Shown one piece after another: positions 38,901 to 50,900 of a stretch of DNA of 64,000 nt; the stretch's first letter is position 1, and the number at the start of each line of letters is the position of its first letter. The DNA lies in the NCBI RefSeq assembly GCF_905475465.1, contig NC_062259.1, positions 4,908,501 through 4,972,500 on the forward strand. The letters are read 5' to 3'. The notes beneath the pieces are model-generated. The model had not been told where the DNA came from. It saw only the letters and a list, made by a program, of their open reading frames with translations, and did not search any database. This stretch comes from Pieris napi (Eukaryota; Arthropoda; Insecta; Lepidoptera; Pieridae). The translations under genes and the position numbers were made by a program.

Positions 38901-41900
38901 TGGACTGAAGTGTTTTCGAGAGGTCCTTATGCCGGCCATACACCCTACGGTCTGCCGGAGAGGTCCACCTGTGCAGGTATGCCTGCGCAGGTAGACCGGA
39001 ATGTGTGTGGGAATAGACCTGTGCAGGTTTTTGAACCTGCGCAGGCGACCGGTAGTAATCGGCAATGTATCTACATTTATTACTTTTGTTTTAAGTTTGA
39101 TTTAGAAATACTATTTCTCATAACTGTGTCTTCTTTTTTTATTATAGGAGTAACCATTTCAAGTAATTTAAGGTATGTTTTCCCGTCAATTCGAAGATAG
39201 TTTTTAAAATCTTCTGGTTCAAATTTCAATTCATTTAATAACGCTACCATTGTTCGGTTGACCTGCGAAGGCATACCTGCACAGATTACCTCTCCGGTAG
39301 ACCGTAGTGTGTATGGCCAGCATTAAATAGGCGCGATGCAGAATCTTGGACATGCAACCAAAATCTAATCAATCTTTATAGATTATTATATATTTAGAAG
39401 ATTTATCCCCCTGCATCCGTCTAGCAGATAATTCTGATTTTATAGCAAGTTGTACGTGTTCTGCCTTCCAGGCCTGACACACGTTTTTAATTTTTGGGTC
39501 TTATAAATACTTGTTTCACTATTTTTTCTACGCTGCATAGATTATTAATTGTGAACCTAGACAGAAATATTCATTGTCCACAGCCGGGGACACAGCCAGA
39601 ATAGCAAGCTTAATTGGCTAACACTGCAATTACATTTAAAAGTATTTTTCTTTATTCAGGACTATACACTGTTATAACGTTCCCGTTCCTCTTCTCTGTG
39701 ATGTTTGGGGATGTTTGTCACGGTATGATCCTACTTGCATTTGGCGCGTGGATGGTTAAATCCGAAAAAAAGTTTTTAGGAAAGCCGTCTACTAATGAAA
39801 TTTGGAATATTTTTTTCGGCGGTAAGTATTAGATTCTTGAGGTTTTTAAATGAAATGCTAAAACAAATGTAACTAGAATTAATTAGCAAAAATGAAACTA
39901 CAATTGTAATTAGGCATATGCCATTTTAATAGTTAGTAAATATAAATTATTTAAACGATGAAATATTTACCTATCATTCTTAAAAACAATTGGATATTTA
40001 TAAAAGGCTTTTCCAGAAAAATACGTAGAGAATTGCAATATACATAGATTACAAGAAAATCCCGATTACTCCCACTTGAGCAGGTATAACATGAGTGGTC
40101 GTTTTTTGTTTCAGGCCGGTATGTAATTCTGCTAATGGGTGTGTTCACGCTCTTCACTGGTTTTCTATACAACGAGTATTTCTCGAAACCTATCACTTTA
40201 ATGACGCCTTACTGGAAGAATACATTTACGCGCGAGGAAATAGAGAAAAATCAATATATTACTCTAAACCCAGTTTTTGAGACTAATAGCCCATATATCT
40301 TTGGTGTGGATCCCATTTGGAAGGTACATTGAAGTAGCTTTATACGATTATACTGACGAAGTTGTCGGAAAATATTTATGAATAGATTGGTTGACGTTGA
40401 GAATTAACATAAAGGGATTTACTTTTGTATATCTCTGTGCAAAAATAAAATGTATAATTGTTTTTGGTTGACTAGACATTTAAAAAGAAACTTTAAATGC
40501 TTTAAATGCGTATTTGTTTTATTATTATCGCTATTTTACTAAACTCAATAGTCCAAGATCCCAGAGCCATAAGACACAACTTATTTTCTAAAGCATAGAA
40601 CCTTCGGTTCTAAGTAGTCTCTCGTGTACTTTTTAATACCTGTACGTTTGTGGAGTTGGCTCGGTGACACCTGCGTAGGTACCAGGTGAGAAAGGTAACT
40701 AAAAATCAGTGTTACTTAAGTTAAATTTTAATGACTGATTTTTGTATATATTTTGTAGAATATTACTCTGAAGTAATATCAAAAAAGTCAGACGCTTTCC
40801 ATGGGCCAGAACTTTTGTCAGACGCTTTAAAGCTCTACAAAAAATAAATGAACTTAATTTAGTTTTAAATGTCTGATTTTTATATATGTTATTCAAATAA
40901 ATATTACAAAGTTATTTTTAATCAGTCAGACAAATTGTAATGACAAAACATCCCCTAAACACAAAAATTACTCAACTATGAGTATGAGCGCGAGAGCAGT
41001 ATACATGCGTTTCAGAGTAAAATACCTTAATATTTGAAAAATACTTACTGCTTTCAATTTCATATTTTTGCATATCTATTTAAATGAGATAAAAATTTTA
41101 ATTAAAATAATAATCATTTTAAAAGTAATTATATATATTACAGATATAAAGGGAAAAATGAATTTTTTCGGAGCAATTGTCTTTCAAAAAGAATAATTTT
41201 TATTTTATTTAAAAAAGGATATCAATTGTAATAATTTTAGTATAAAAATAATTAATTATGATGAAATAATGAAATACTTTGATTGTCTCTTAATCATCTT
41301 CATCATTGTCATAATAATCATTTGAATTTTCATCATTAAGTACATCACGATACTGTCCACTCAAGTCATCATCCTCATCATCACTAGTTATATTATTGTT
41401 GCTGGTAGCATCTTCTGTAAAAACAAAAAGACAAAAAATTAAAAAATATAGAACGCCAAATATAAATACATTGTAAACTAGAAATCAAAGTACGGTACCT
41501 GATTCTTGAAGTGATTCGCTAACGAGTCCTGGTAATTGGTCACCATCAAACCAATAAAAATGATATTGGTTCTCTTCAAACGTCCATCCATCGTTTTCAG
41601 GAGTAAAAGTAGACGGTCGTTTTTCATTTGCATTATTCCATATGCTGGTAATATAATTAGCTCGGAGAAATTGTTGAAATAACTCAGTTTTGCATGGTGG
41701 TAAATTGCTTGCATCGAAATTTTTTAAATGTTTTTGATTAAATTCTTCGTTAATATCAGAAACAGTGTAATTATTTAAAAACAGCTGAAGCCGGGCAGCA
41801 TCAACGTCAATAATACCAGAAACATTATAAATTTCACACATAAATTTTTGTATTTGGTTGAAAATATCTTGTTGTAAGTTTCGATCGGTGAACGACTCTG

Positions 41901-44900
41901 GATCTCCGAATCGCATAAAAGCTCGCTGATATTCATGTTTCTTCATCATTATATTAAATGGCCTTTGTTTACCTTTCTTAAATCAGACATTTATAAGAAA
42001 AATATCAGAAAAATAAATTAAGTTCATTTATTTTTGTAGAGCTTTAAAGCGTCTGACAAAAGTTCTGGCCCATGGAAAGCGTCTGACTTTTTTGATATTA
42101 CTTCAGAGTAATATTCTACATAATATATATAAAAATCAGTCATTAAAATTTAACTTAAGTAACTCTGATTTTTAGTTACCTTTCTCATCTGGTACCTGCG
42201 CAGGTGTCACCGAGCCAACTCCACAAGCGTACAGGTATTAAAAAGTACACGAGAGACTACTTAGAACCGAAGGTTCTATGCTTTAGAAAATAAGTTGTGT
42301 CTTATCGCTCTGGGATCTTACTCTACAAGATTTCAAGTTCGTTTCAGCGATGCAGTGACACTGATACGTCAAATTGATAGATCGACAATTCGACACACAA
42401 AATACATTTGTGCATATAGCACAGACTAGAGGAAAGGGAACTCGTAGCGCCATTTGCGAACTTATTGGTCTAAGATCCCGCTATACAACGACCTTCACCG
42501 AGATGCTTATTTAATGAAACTTATTTTATATATAATTTAATATGTCAATAAATATAATCCATATGGGTTGCCTAGCAAATTTCAGTCCAGAGTATTTTTA
42601 ATTAATTTAAAAAAAATATATTTTTTTAAACATTTCACCGGTATGATTATTAGATAAATTCTATACCAATCGAAAGTATGAAGCCCATAGAATATGCAAA
42701 AGTTAGGTTGTTTTTAATCAATTAATTATTTATGTGTATATTTTTTATGTGACACTAAAGTATATATACATCTTTAGTATAAAAGAAGGTTATAGTGATA
42801 CATATATAATACTACCCTGATTAAAAATATTGATTGAAAAAAGTTAAAAAAATTTACTACATGCAAATTATAAAAAAAAATTTTTTTTTTAAATATTAAT
42901 TAAACATACTCTGGACTGAAATTTGCTAGGCAACCCAAATGGATTATATTTATTGACATATTAAATTAAATATAAAATAAGTTTCATTAAATAAGCATCT
43001 CGGTGAAGGTCGTTGTATAGCGGGATCTTATACTATATAGTTTCAATACTTTTTTATATATAACAAGATGATAGCTGCTATTGTCAACATAGAGCTGTGG
43101 CGACGACGAATCCTGCGACTGTTCTCTTTCCGTTCGCGCTAGTATACATTATTATAATTTATGAATGCACATAATTAGTTGTAAGTAATCAAAATATACA
43201 ATTATAGTGTATGATAGCCTGTATATTTTTTTCAGCTGGCAAAAAATAAAATTATGGCTTTGAACTCACTCAAGATGAAACTGTCTATTATAATAGGAAT
43301 TGTCCATATGATATTTGGTTTATCGCTGAGTCTTTTTAACCATCTGTAAGTATTTATTTATTGCATATTTTGCGTTGCTGCCCCAAGGAATGTTGACGGG
43401 CACAATTATTTGTATATTACGAGTAAGTACCGTTGACTCAATTGACATTAATACATGTTGGAGTTCTCAAAAGAAAGAGGACACCAACTTTACGCTGCTC
43501 ACAATCATGATTATTATATAATGTGAAAAATGAATTAAATGAAGTACATATATTTTTCTTCATAATCTTAAACAGTTACTAATTGATTAAGTACGTTACT
43601 TAGTATCGTTTTCTTTTTACTTGCTACGTTTAATTAAGCACAAAAATTATTGAAAAGCTTACACACAATAGCTTACACAGTATAAAATAGATAAAGAGCA
43701 TCTTTAGTCTATCGGTATTCCAAATATTTTTTCTTGCTACTAAATGTCCTTTCTTTTGTATTTGTCTCATATTCAATTTCATTTCTATATACCTACTAAA
43801 GTTATTCATGTAAATCAAAGTTATAAATGATTTTGAATGTCATATTTTTCTCGTATTATTCAATTATTAAACATACATATGTTGCTTTAGGATTTCTAAA
43901 TATAATATATTCTGATCGCTCTTATTTTGATTTTACGTATTTGCTTGCATATAGTGTGAATGTAACTAAAAATATTTTCATAAATGTTTGCCTGTCTGTC
44001 AATATGATAGATTTTTATTCATATATGGTGTTTCAGCTATTTCAAACGGCACTATGCAATTTATTTGGAGTTCATACCGCAGATGTTATTTTTGTGTGGT
44101 CTCTTTTTATGGTTGGTTATTCTGATGTATATGAAGTGGTTCTTATACAGCGGAAAAACAAGTAAGTCAATTAGCTTATACGTTACCCTGAAAGGTGGCT
44201 TTTCTACGCACTTTTGAAAATAACTAAAGAGAGTTTGCAACCAATATTGCATTGGAGCCTGGAGGTTTCGAAATTTAAATCCGGCAACACGTTGGTTCCG
44301 TTAACGTCTACTACGCGTTTACTTAAGATTGTAGAATGAAATGTGTTAGAAAAGTTAACGCCGAGTTACAGCTAAAAATCATTCAAGGTGTTATAAAAAT
44401 ACTTGAATACTTTATTTTAAAAGTTGGTATCAACATGGGACGGAAATATGTAATAGCATTTACGATGTTATTTCACATTTTTTTCTTTCTCGTTTCACTT
44501 TATAGATTCTAATTAGAACTGAATACACGCATCTATTTTATATAAAATTTCAATACAACAATCAAACTGTTGGATCCATTCCCTTTTCCAACAGATTTTT
44601 AGGCTTTTGAATTTAGGTACTAAGGGTAAGTTACAAAACCCAATACAGGTTAAACATTTTCAAAGTATTGTAGTATACCTACAGTTATAGTTCACGAGAC
44701 GTTATGTATAAGACGTCAGCTGCATTTCCCGAGACGCCGGTGAGGGAAATGACACAGTCTGATTTACCTACTCTTATAGTTATGTTCATAATTTCTTTTC
44801 AATACAATATTAGGATTGTGCTTACAAAAAATTCTACGTACGGTAATTAAATAAATATTTATTTATATGAATAAATGAACGTTAGTAAATAAATACATAT

Positions 44901-47900
44901 TAAATGCTTTATTTTACATTAACTCAACAGTTCTCAAATCAAGGGCGTAGTAAAACTGGGAATAAACTCTCCACTACCCTTTTTTTTTTTTTAAATAGAG
45001 CGCATCGTGCAATCAGTCTTCTGACTATGAGCAGATGAGTTGTAGGATGATTTGCGGGTGGAGATATTCCTCATTAGGAATATCTATCATTTGAATAAAA
45101 CACTATTTTGACCGGATTGAAGTTATGTATTATTATAAATTTACAACTATTTAACATAATTTTAAATTTATCCGACGTTTCGCGTGCTTTACAGCGTGCG
45201 TGGTCACGGTGACTGAAGACAAAAGATGTTGAATGTCAAAAAGTATCACAGCTGCAGAGAAAGTTGAATTATCTGTATTTATTGCCCCGGAGTTGGTATC
45301 GACTAAAAGATGGAGGGTTTTGGCAAAAATGGCTCACGGTGTCCTCTATTTTCGCGGATTGTGTTTCTTTTTGAGATTTTAATTTGGATATTATTGGATC
45401 CCAGGTGTTTGACAATTTTAGGCCGTCTTCTCTATTGAAATTGGGGTGTTTTTTGATTTCAATGGCTTCGCGTACCAATCTTGGGAAGAATCTTTTCTCT
45501 TTCGCAAGTACTTTCGGTTGGTCAAAGCGTATGTAGTGATTAGGCCTATCTAGTATGTGTTCACAGACTGCTGATTTTGTGTGTCGTCTATGTCTTATGT
45601 CTGCAATGTGTTCTTTGAGTCTGCTGGACATATTGCGTTTAGTTTGCCCTATGTAAGACAGGCCACAGTCGCAATCCAGTTTGTATATACCTGCATCTTG
45701 CAATGGGGTGTTACTTTTGATTGGTCTTAGGAATTGCTGAATCTTCTTGTGCGGCTTGAAAATTGTATGAATAGAAGCTCGTTTTAGGATCCGGCTAATT
45801 CTATCTGTAACTCCCTTTACATATGGCAAGTAGGCTGGCTGGCGGGGAACTGTTTGTGTCTTGTTTTTGTTTTTGTGATGCAGCCGGGGGATGCGCAGCT
45901 TGTTTCGGTGTAGCACCTGTTTGACATGCTGTAGTTCCTCCTCGAGGTGGGCATCATCACAAAGACGTTGGGCTCTCTGAAACAAACATTTACCGACTGA
46001 AAGCAGTTGTGAAGGGTGGTGGTGGGATTCACCATTGAGGTACCTATCTGTGTGGGTTGCCTTCCTGTGTATTGTGTGACCTAGTGTGCCATCTGCTTTG
46101 CGTATAATTAAAATGTCTAAAAAGGGCAGACGGTTGTTGTTTTCTTGTTCAACAGTAAATTTAATGTTCTTGTGTATTGAATTTAAATGTGCTAGAAATG
46201 CAGATATTTTGTCATTGGGGAGTACTACAAATGTGTCATCGACATATCTCTTGTACAGTCGAGGTTTAACCGGGGCATTGGCCAGAGCTCTCTCCTCAAA
46301 GTCCTCCATGAAGATGTCAGCGACTATAGGTGACACTGGAGAACCCATGGCTACTCCGTCATGTTAATCAAAGACAATACAATATCTATCATAATAATAT
46401 TGCTCAGTCAATGCTGCTGAGCTCCAGGGTTCTTCGTCTTTTGAGTCGGTTTATATACTCCGGTAGGGTGAGTTGAACAGCTAGATGGTTAGAATGATTT
46501 TCCAGCCTAGTCTTGTACTTCTGAGCGTATACTTTTATTTCCTCCTTGACTGTAGGTATGCCCAGGTGTTCATGTACTTCGGCGTTTCTTATGAACCAAG
46601 GCGCGTTGCTTATTTGTTTAAGGATGTAGTTTTGTGTTCTTTGAATTTTAGTTTTGTTAGAGTCACATGTAGCTCCCCACAATTGTATCCCGTAGGTCCA
46701 CACGGGTTTTATAACTGAATTGTAGATAAGGAGTTTGTTGTCGATGGACAATTTCGAGTTTCTACCCAGTAACCAGTACAGCCTCTTATATTTAATGTTG
46801 ATCTCACGCCGTTTTGTTTCGATGTGTTTTTGCCATGTCAATCTACGATCCAAGTGCAGTCCAAGATATTTAACTGTGTCACTCTGGGGCAGTTCCTTTC
46901 CTCCTAGGTTTACAGGGGGGCATGTCTTTCTTCGCAGAGTGAATGTCACTTGTACTGATTTGCTAGTGTTCACCCTAATTCTCCACCTATCGAACCAGTT
47001 GCTTATTTCATTGAGGCTTCGCTGCAGCTTTAACGTGGCTTCTTCGGGTTGTTTACTCGAAGCTAGGATTGCCGTATCGTCTGCATAGGTTGCAATGTTG
47101 ACTTCAGAGGTACGCGGTAGATCTGAGGTAAATATGGTGTACAGCACTGGGCCAAGTACAGAGCCTTGAGGTACCCCTGCAAGTATATCATGAAAACCTG
47201 ATGTACAATCCATCTCTTGCACTTGGAATATTCTATCGGTGATTTAAGACTCTAGGATTCCATAGAAAGTATGAGGCAGAAGTGACTTGATCTTGCATAA
47301 GAGCCCCTTGTGCCAAACCCGATCGAATGCTTGTAAAACGTCCAGAAAAGCTGAGGAGCAGTACTCTTTTAGCTCAAGGCTATTGCTTATGAATGCTTAT
47401 GAATTTACACACCCTGTGAGTTTGTTCGGTAGTGCCGTGTTGAGCTCTAAACCCGAATTGGTGATCTGGAATTATAGAATTTTCATGCATAGCTTGCGAG
47501 AGCCGTCGTAGTAGTACCTTGTCCAGTACTTTAGAGACGATCGGGAGAAGACTTATAGGTCGGTAAGATGAGACGTCATGTGGCGATTTCCCGGGCTTAT
47601 GGACCATAATCACCTGAGAGACCTTCCACAGCGCTGGAAAGTATCCAGCACTTATAATCCGGTTGAATAGGGTCGTCAAGTAAGTTAAAGCCTTACGAGG
47701 TAATTCGGAGAGAACCTTTTTGTCAATGAGGTCAAAACCTGGTGCCTTCCTATTCTCCATTTGTTGTATGGTTCTTTGGACCTCCCTTGGTGTTACTATC
47801 TTCAAGGGCAAATGCAATTGGAAATCCTGCTGGAGAATGTCATCTATTTCTGCCTCATCCGACCCAGGAGTGGCTTCATTTGGGACAAATACCTTAGCCA

Positions 47901-50900
47901 GATGGTTAGAAAAGGCATTTGCTTTTTCGAGTTTAGACCTAGCCCACTTGTTTCTATCACCATACTGCTGGCATCTTTGACTCTGAACTATAATGGTCCT
48001 CTTTTTTGGGTCTTCTATAGTAAAAATTTGGTGGAAAATATGTCTGATTTCCTTAGCTGCTTTATTATGCTGACTAGGTTGCAGGTTTACAAAGAAAGTT
48101 GAGGTAGGTTTTTTATCAGGCCCAAATCTGGCATTGATAATCTCTCCAACTACTATGTTTCCCGTTTTCTCAAATTCAGCTTTTATAACATGAAGTGGAG
48201 TAGTGTGGTGCAAGTTTCTTACTATCAGTCTGTAGTTTCTGTCTTCTTTTCGGTTGAATGTATGACCAATGAGACCCTTCTCTCTTACAGCTATAATAAG
48301 TTTTTTGTAAACATCTATATCTTCACTAATAATTCTTATTTGTGTTTTGTTTACTATCTTAAACTTGAATGTGGTTTTTTCAGTTGCAGTTTCGAGAAAT
48401 TCCGTCAGTTTATTGACATCTTGGATTCCATATAGTATGATTGGAGGTGAATTGCTGGGCTTCTTTCCTTTAGTTTGGGTAGGTTCTTCAACGAGAGTTA
48501 GTCCATCGAACATGTTCGAAGTAGCTACACTTTCGGGGGACTGATTTGAGAGTTTCCTTTTTTTATTCGGCTTTCTATTTACTGGAGCCGTTTGCCATTC
48601 AGGCAAGTTGGTATCGCAGGCTACTTCTTGAGAGCTTTGTGGTTCCTTCTCCTCATTTCTGGTAGGCAGTAAACTTCCAACCGATACACTTCTCTGTCTT
48701 ATAAACAGGCTTGGATGGAAGGCTTGTTGTACAAAACCACTACCCTTTTTAATCGCCAAGTTTTTTTACACAATGTTTGTAAGAAGCTGCGACCATTACA
48801 CCATGCTAGACATGACATCTTAAGTAATTGATAGTTCATAATAATAAAAAAAATAGATTTGTCCTCAATCAGCAGTAGGCATGGTGAATGGTAACCTTCC
48901 GTAACATAAATATAATAATTGTCAGGCCTCCACGGAGGCATTACATTTTAAATCAAGTCCATTTAAAAATAATCAAACTTATCTCATCAACAAATAAAAC
49001 TAAAGCGCTGATTATTAACGTCCGCCATCTTATCTGTCAATGGGCTCTGATGTTAGTTAAGTTTTGGGGGGTCTCGACGGTAAATTTGGTTCATCAGTAA
49101 ATACTGTTAAAAAAGTTGATAGGCGTTTAAATTAAAAACTTCTTCTCATTCCAGCCGACTTAAAAACTGGTGCAGGTTGTGCTCCACTTATCCTTATATT
49201 GTTTATCGATATGGTGCTTGCATCGACTTCAAAGCCTGTAGAGGAAGATTGTGATGCTTATATGTTTGAGGGCCAGGAAGGATTACAGTCCATTCTTGTT
49301 TTGGTTTCCTTGGTTTGTGTTCCTATTTTGCTGTTTGGATCCCCAGTATACCTTAATAGATACAACAAGAAGAGAAAAGAAGAAGCACTGGTTAGTTTTT
49401 AAGCTACTATACTATCTGTATATATGATTCTATTTGATGTTGTCTTATCTGTAACTCCTAAATTCCTAGTCAAAATTTTAAATATGATAAAAGTTCCTTT
49501 TAAGGTTGTTTAATCCTTAATTTTTTTATCTAAAATAAGTTAATTAAATAATTTAATTACGGTTATACCACTTTGATATTTAACATAATTAAAAACAAAC
49601 AATATTTTTTTGTAGAAGAAAATAAGCAACTTTCGAAAATACCAACGCATTGATTCCGATAAAAAAGAAGAACAATCAATTCTAGATGAGATTGAGAAGT
49701 ATTCAACTTCTTTTGGAGAATTGATGATACATCAAGCTGTTCATACAATTGAGTTTGTTCTTAGTACAATCTCGCATACCGCCTCATATCTGCGTCTATG
49801 GGCGTTGTCATTAGCCCACGAACGTGAGTTAAATTTACATTCATATGACGCCTACGAAACAATATATGCGCATGCTGTCTCATTTTCCCAAACAATATAA
49901 AATTATATAAAATAAAAGTTGCAAGCAATATAAAATTCGCCAGTGAGTTTTTATACTCAGCTCTTTACCGAAAGACTCGCAGCATGGCTATGTAGGCATG
50001 AGCACGAGTGATCTATTTGAATACGCACGCTGCTCACTTCCCCTTCCAACAGGGCTGAGTGTAAATGTGGTTTTACATATTATGTCAGTACGCGATCTCA
50101 AACCAGTCCAAAAGCGCATGGTGTGAAGGTTTAGCGCCATTTTGACTATATCTCATACAAATATTTATTATATCGGAAATGCTTAAACCCTAAAACCAAC
50201 AAAACAAATGGCAGTAATGATTATAATTATTATTTTCACTGAACTTAGTTATACAACTATAGGTGACACATGATTCCTTATTATAAAACGTTAGACTAGT
50301 TTATTAAAAAATTCAATTATATAAACTACCTAAGACGTATATGGTAGTACTTTTTTATGTGCAAACTATGAATATTGACATGCCGGTTTCCTTTCGAAGT
50401 TTAACTTAGGCAAGTGTTTCAAACAACACACAGAAAAATTAATTGGTGCAAATGTGTCGTAACCACCACTGTTATTATGTCATGAATTACATAATTAACT
50501 AGCAAACTCGGCGAACTCCGTTTCGCCACCAGGTGGCTTCGTTTTATGTAACATTTCGTTTGGTGATCCCGTGAATTTTCTTTGCTATAAACCTCACGGA
50601 GCCCGAGACCTTTCCAACGAATGCAAAACCGTGGAAATCGGTTCGTGCGTTCTGGAGTTATAGCGTCAGGAAGGAAAACCCGACTTATTTTTATATAGTA
50701 GATATTAAACAAAACACAAAACAAAACATAAATTATGAATAATCCTAAAATGTCATGGCACAATTGAAACCCTAACTGACAACAGCCTTGCGATTCTGTA
50801 ACTCACTTCTCGAACTCCCACAGCGGTTTTCACAGCGGCGGTCGCGCTCAAATCAGTCGTAAAGCAGTCATTTTACGATTTGGCATTTTGATAAGGAGGG

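Larger units (their letters stand above)
44971..48750 (-). mobile_element. Jockey-like LINE inserted in an older repeat, itself interrupted by Penelope
   Basis: The 14-base target duplication CCACTACCCTTTTT lies at 44971-44984 and 48737-48750. The element runs on the minus strand. The 3' end is at the left, with a poly-T run (the poly-A tail) and a 3' UTR from 44993, and the 5' end is near 48736. Penelope splits the 3' UTR at 45091-46380. ORF1-like sequence and ORF2 are fused by an internal deletion. A sister 3' fragment is at 55175-55516. Confidence 0.85.

Noticed and set aside
38880..39065. Short ORFs on both strands at the left Harbinger end
   Set aside because: They arise from the repeated CCTGCGCAGG-type words of the terminal region, not from a gene.
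43827..44165. 112-codon ORF over V-ATPase exon 11
   Set aside because: It is in a different frame from the conserved exon; the exon frame matches subunit a and joins in phase with exons 10 and 12.
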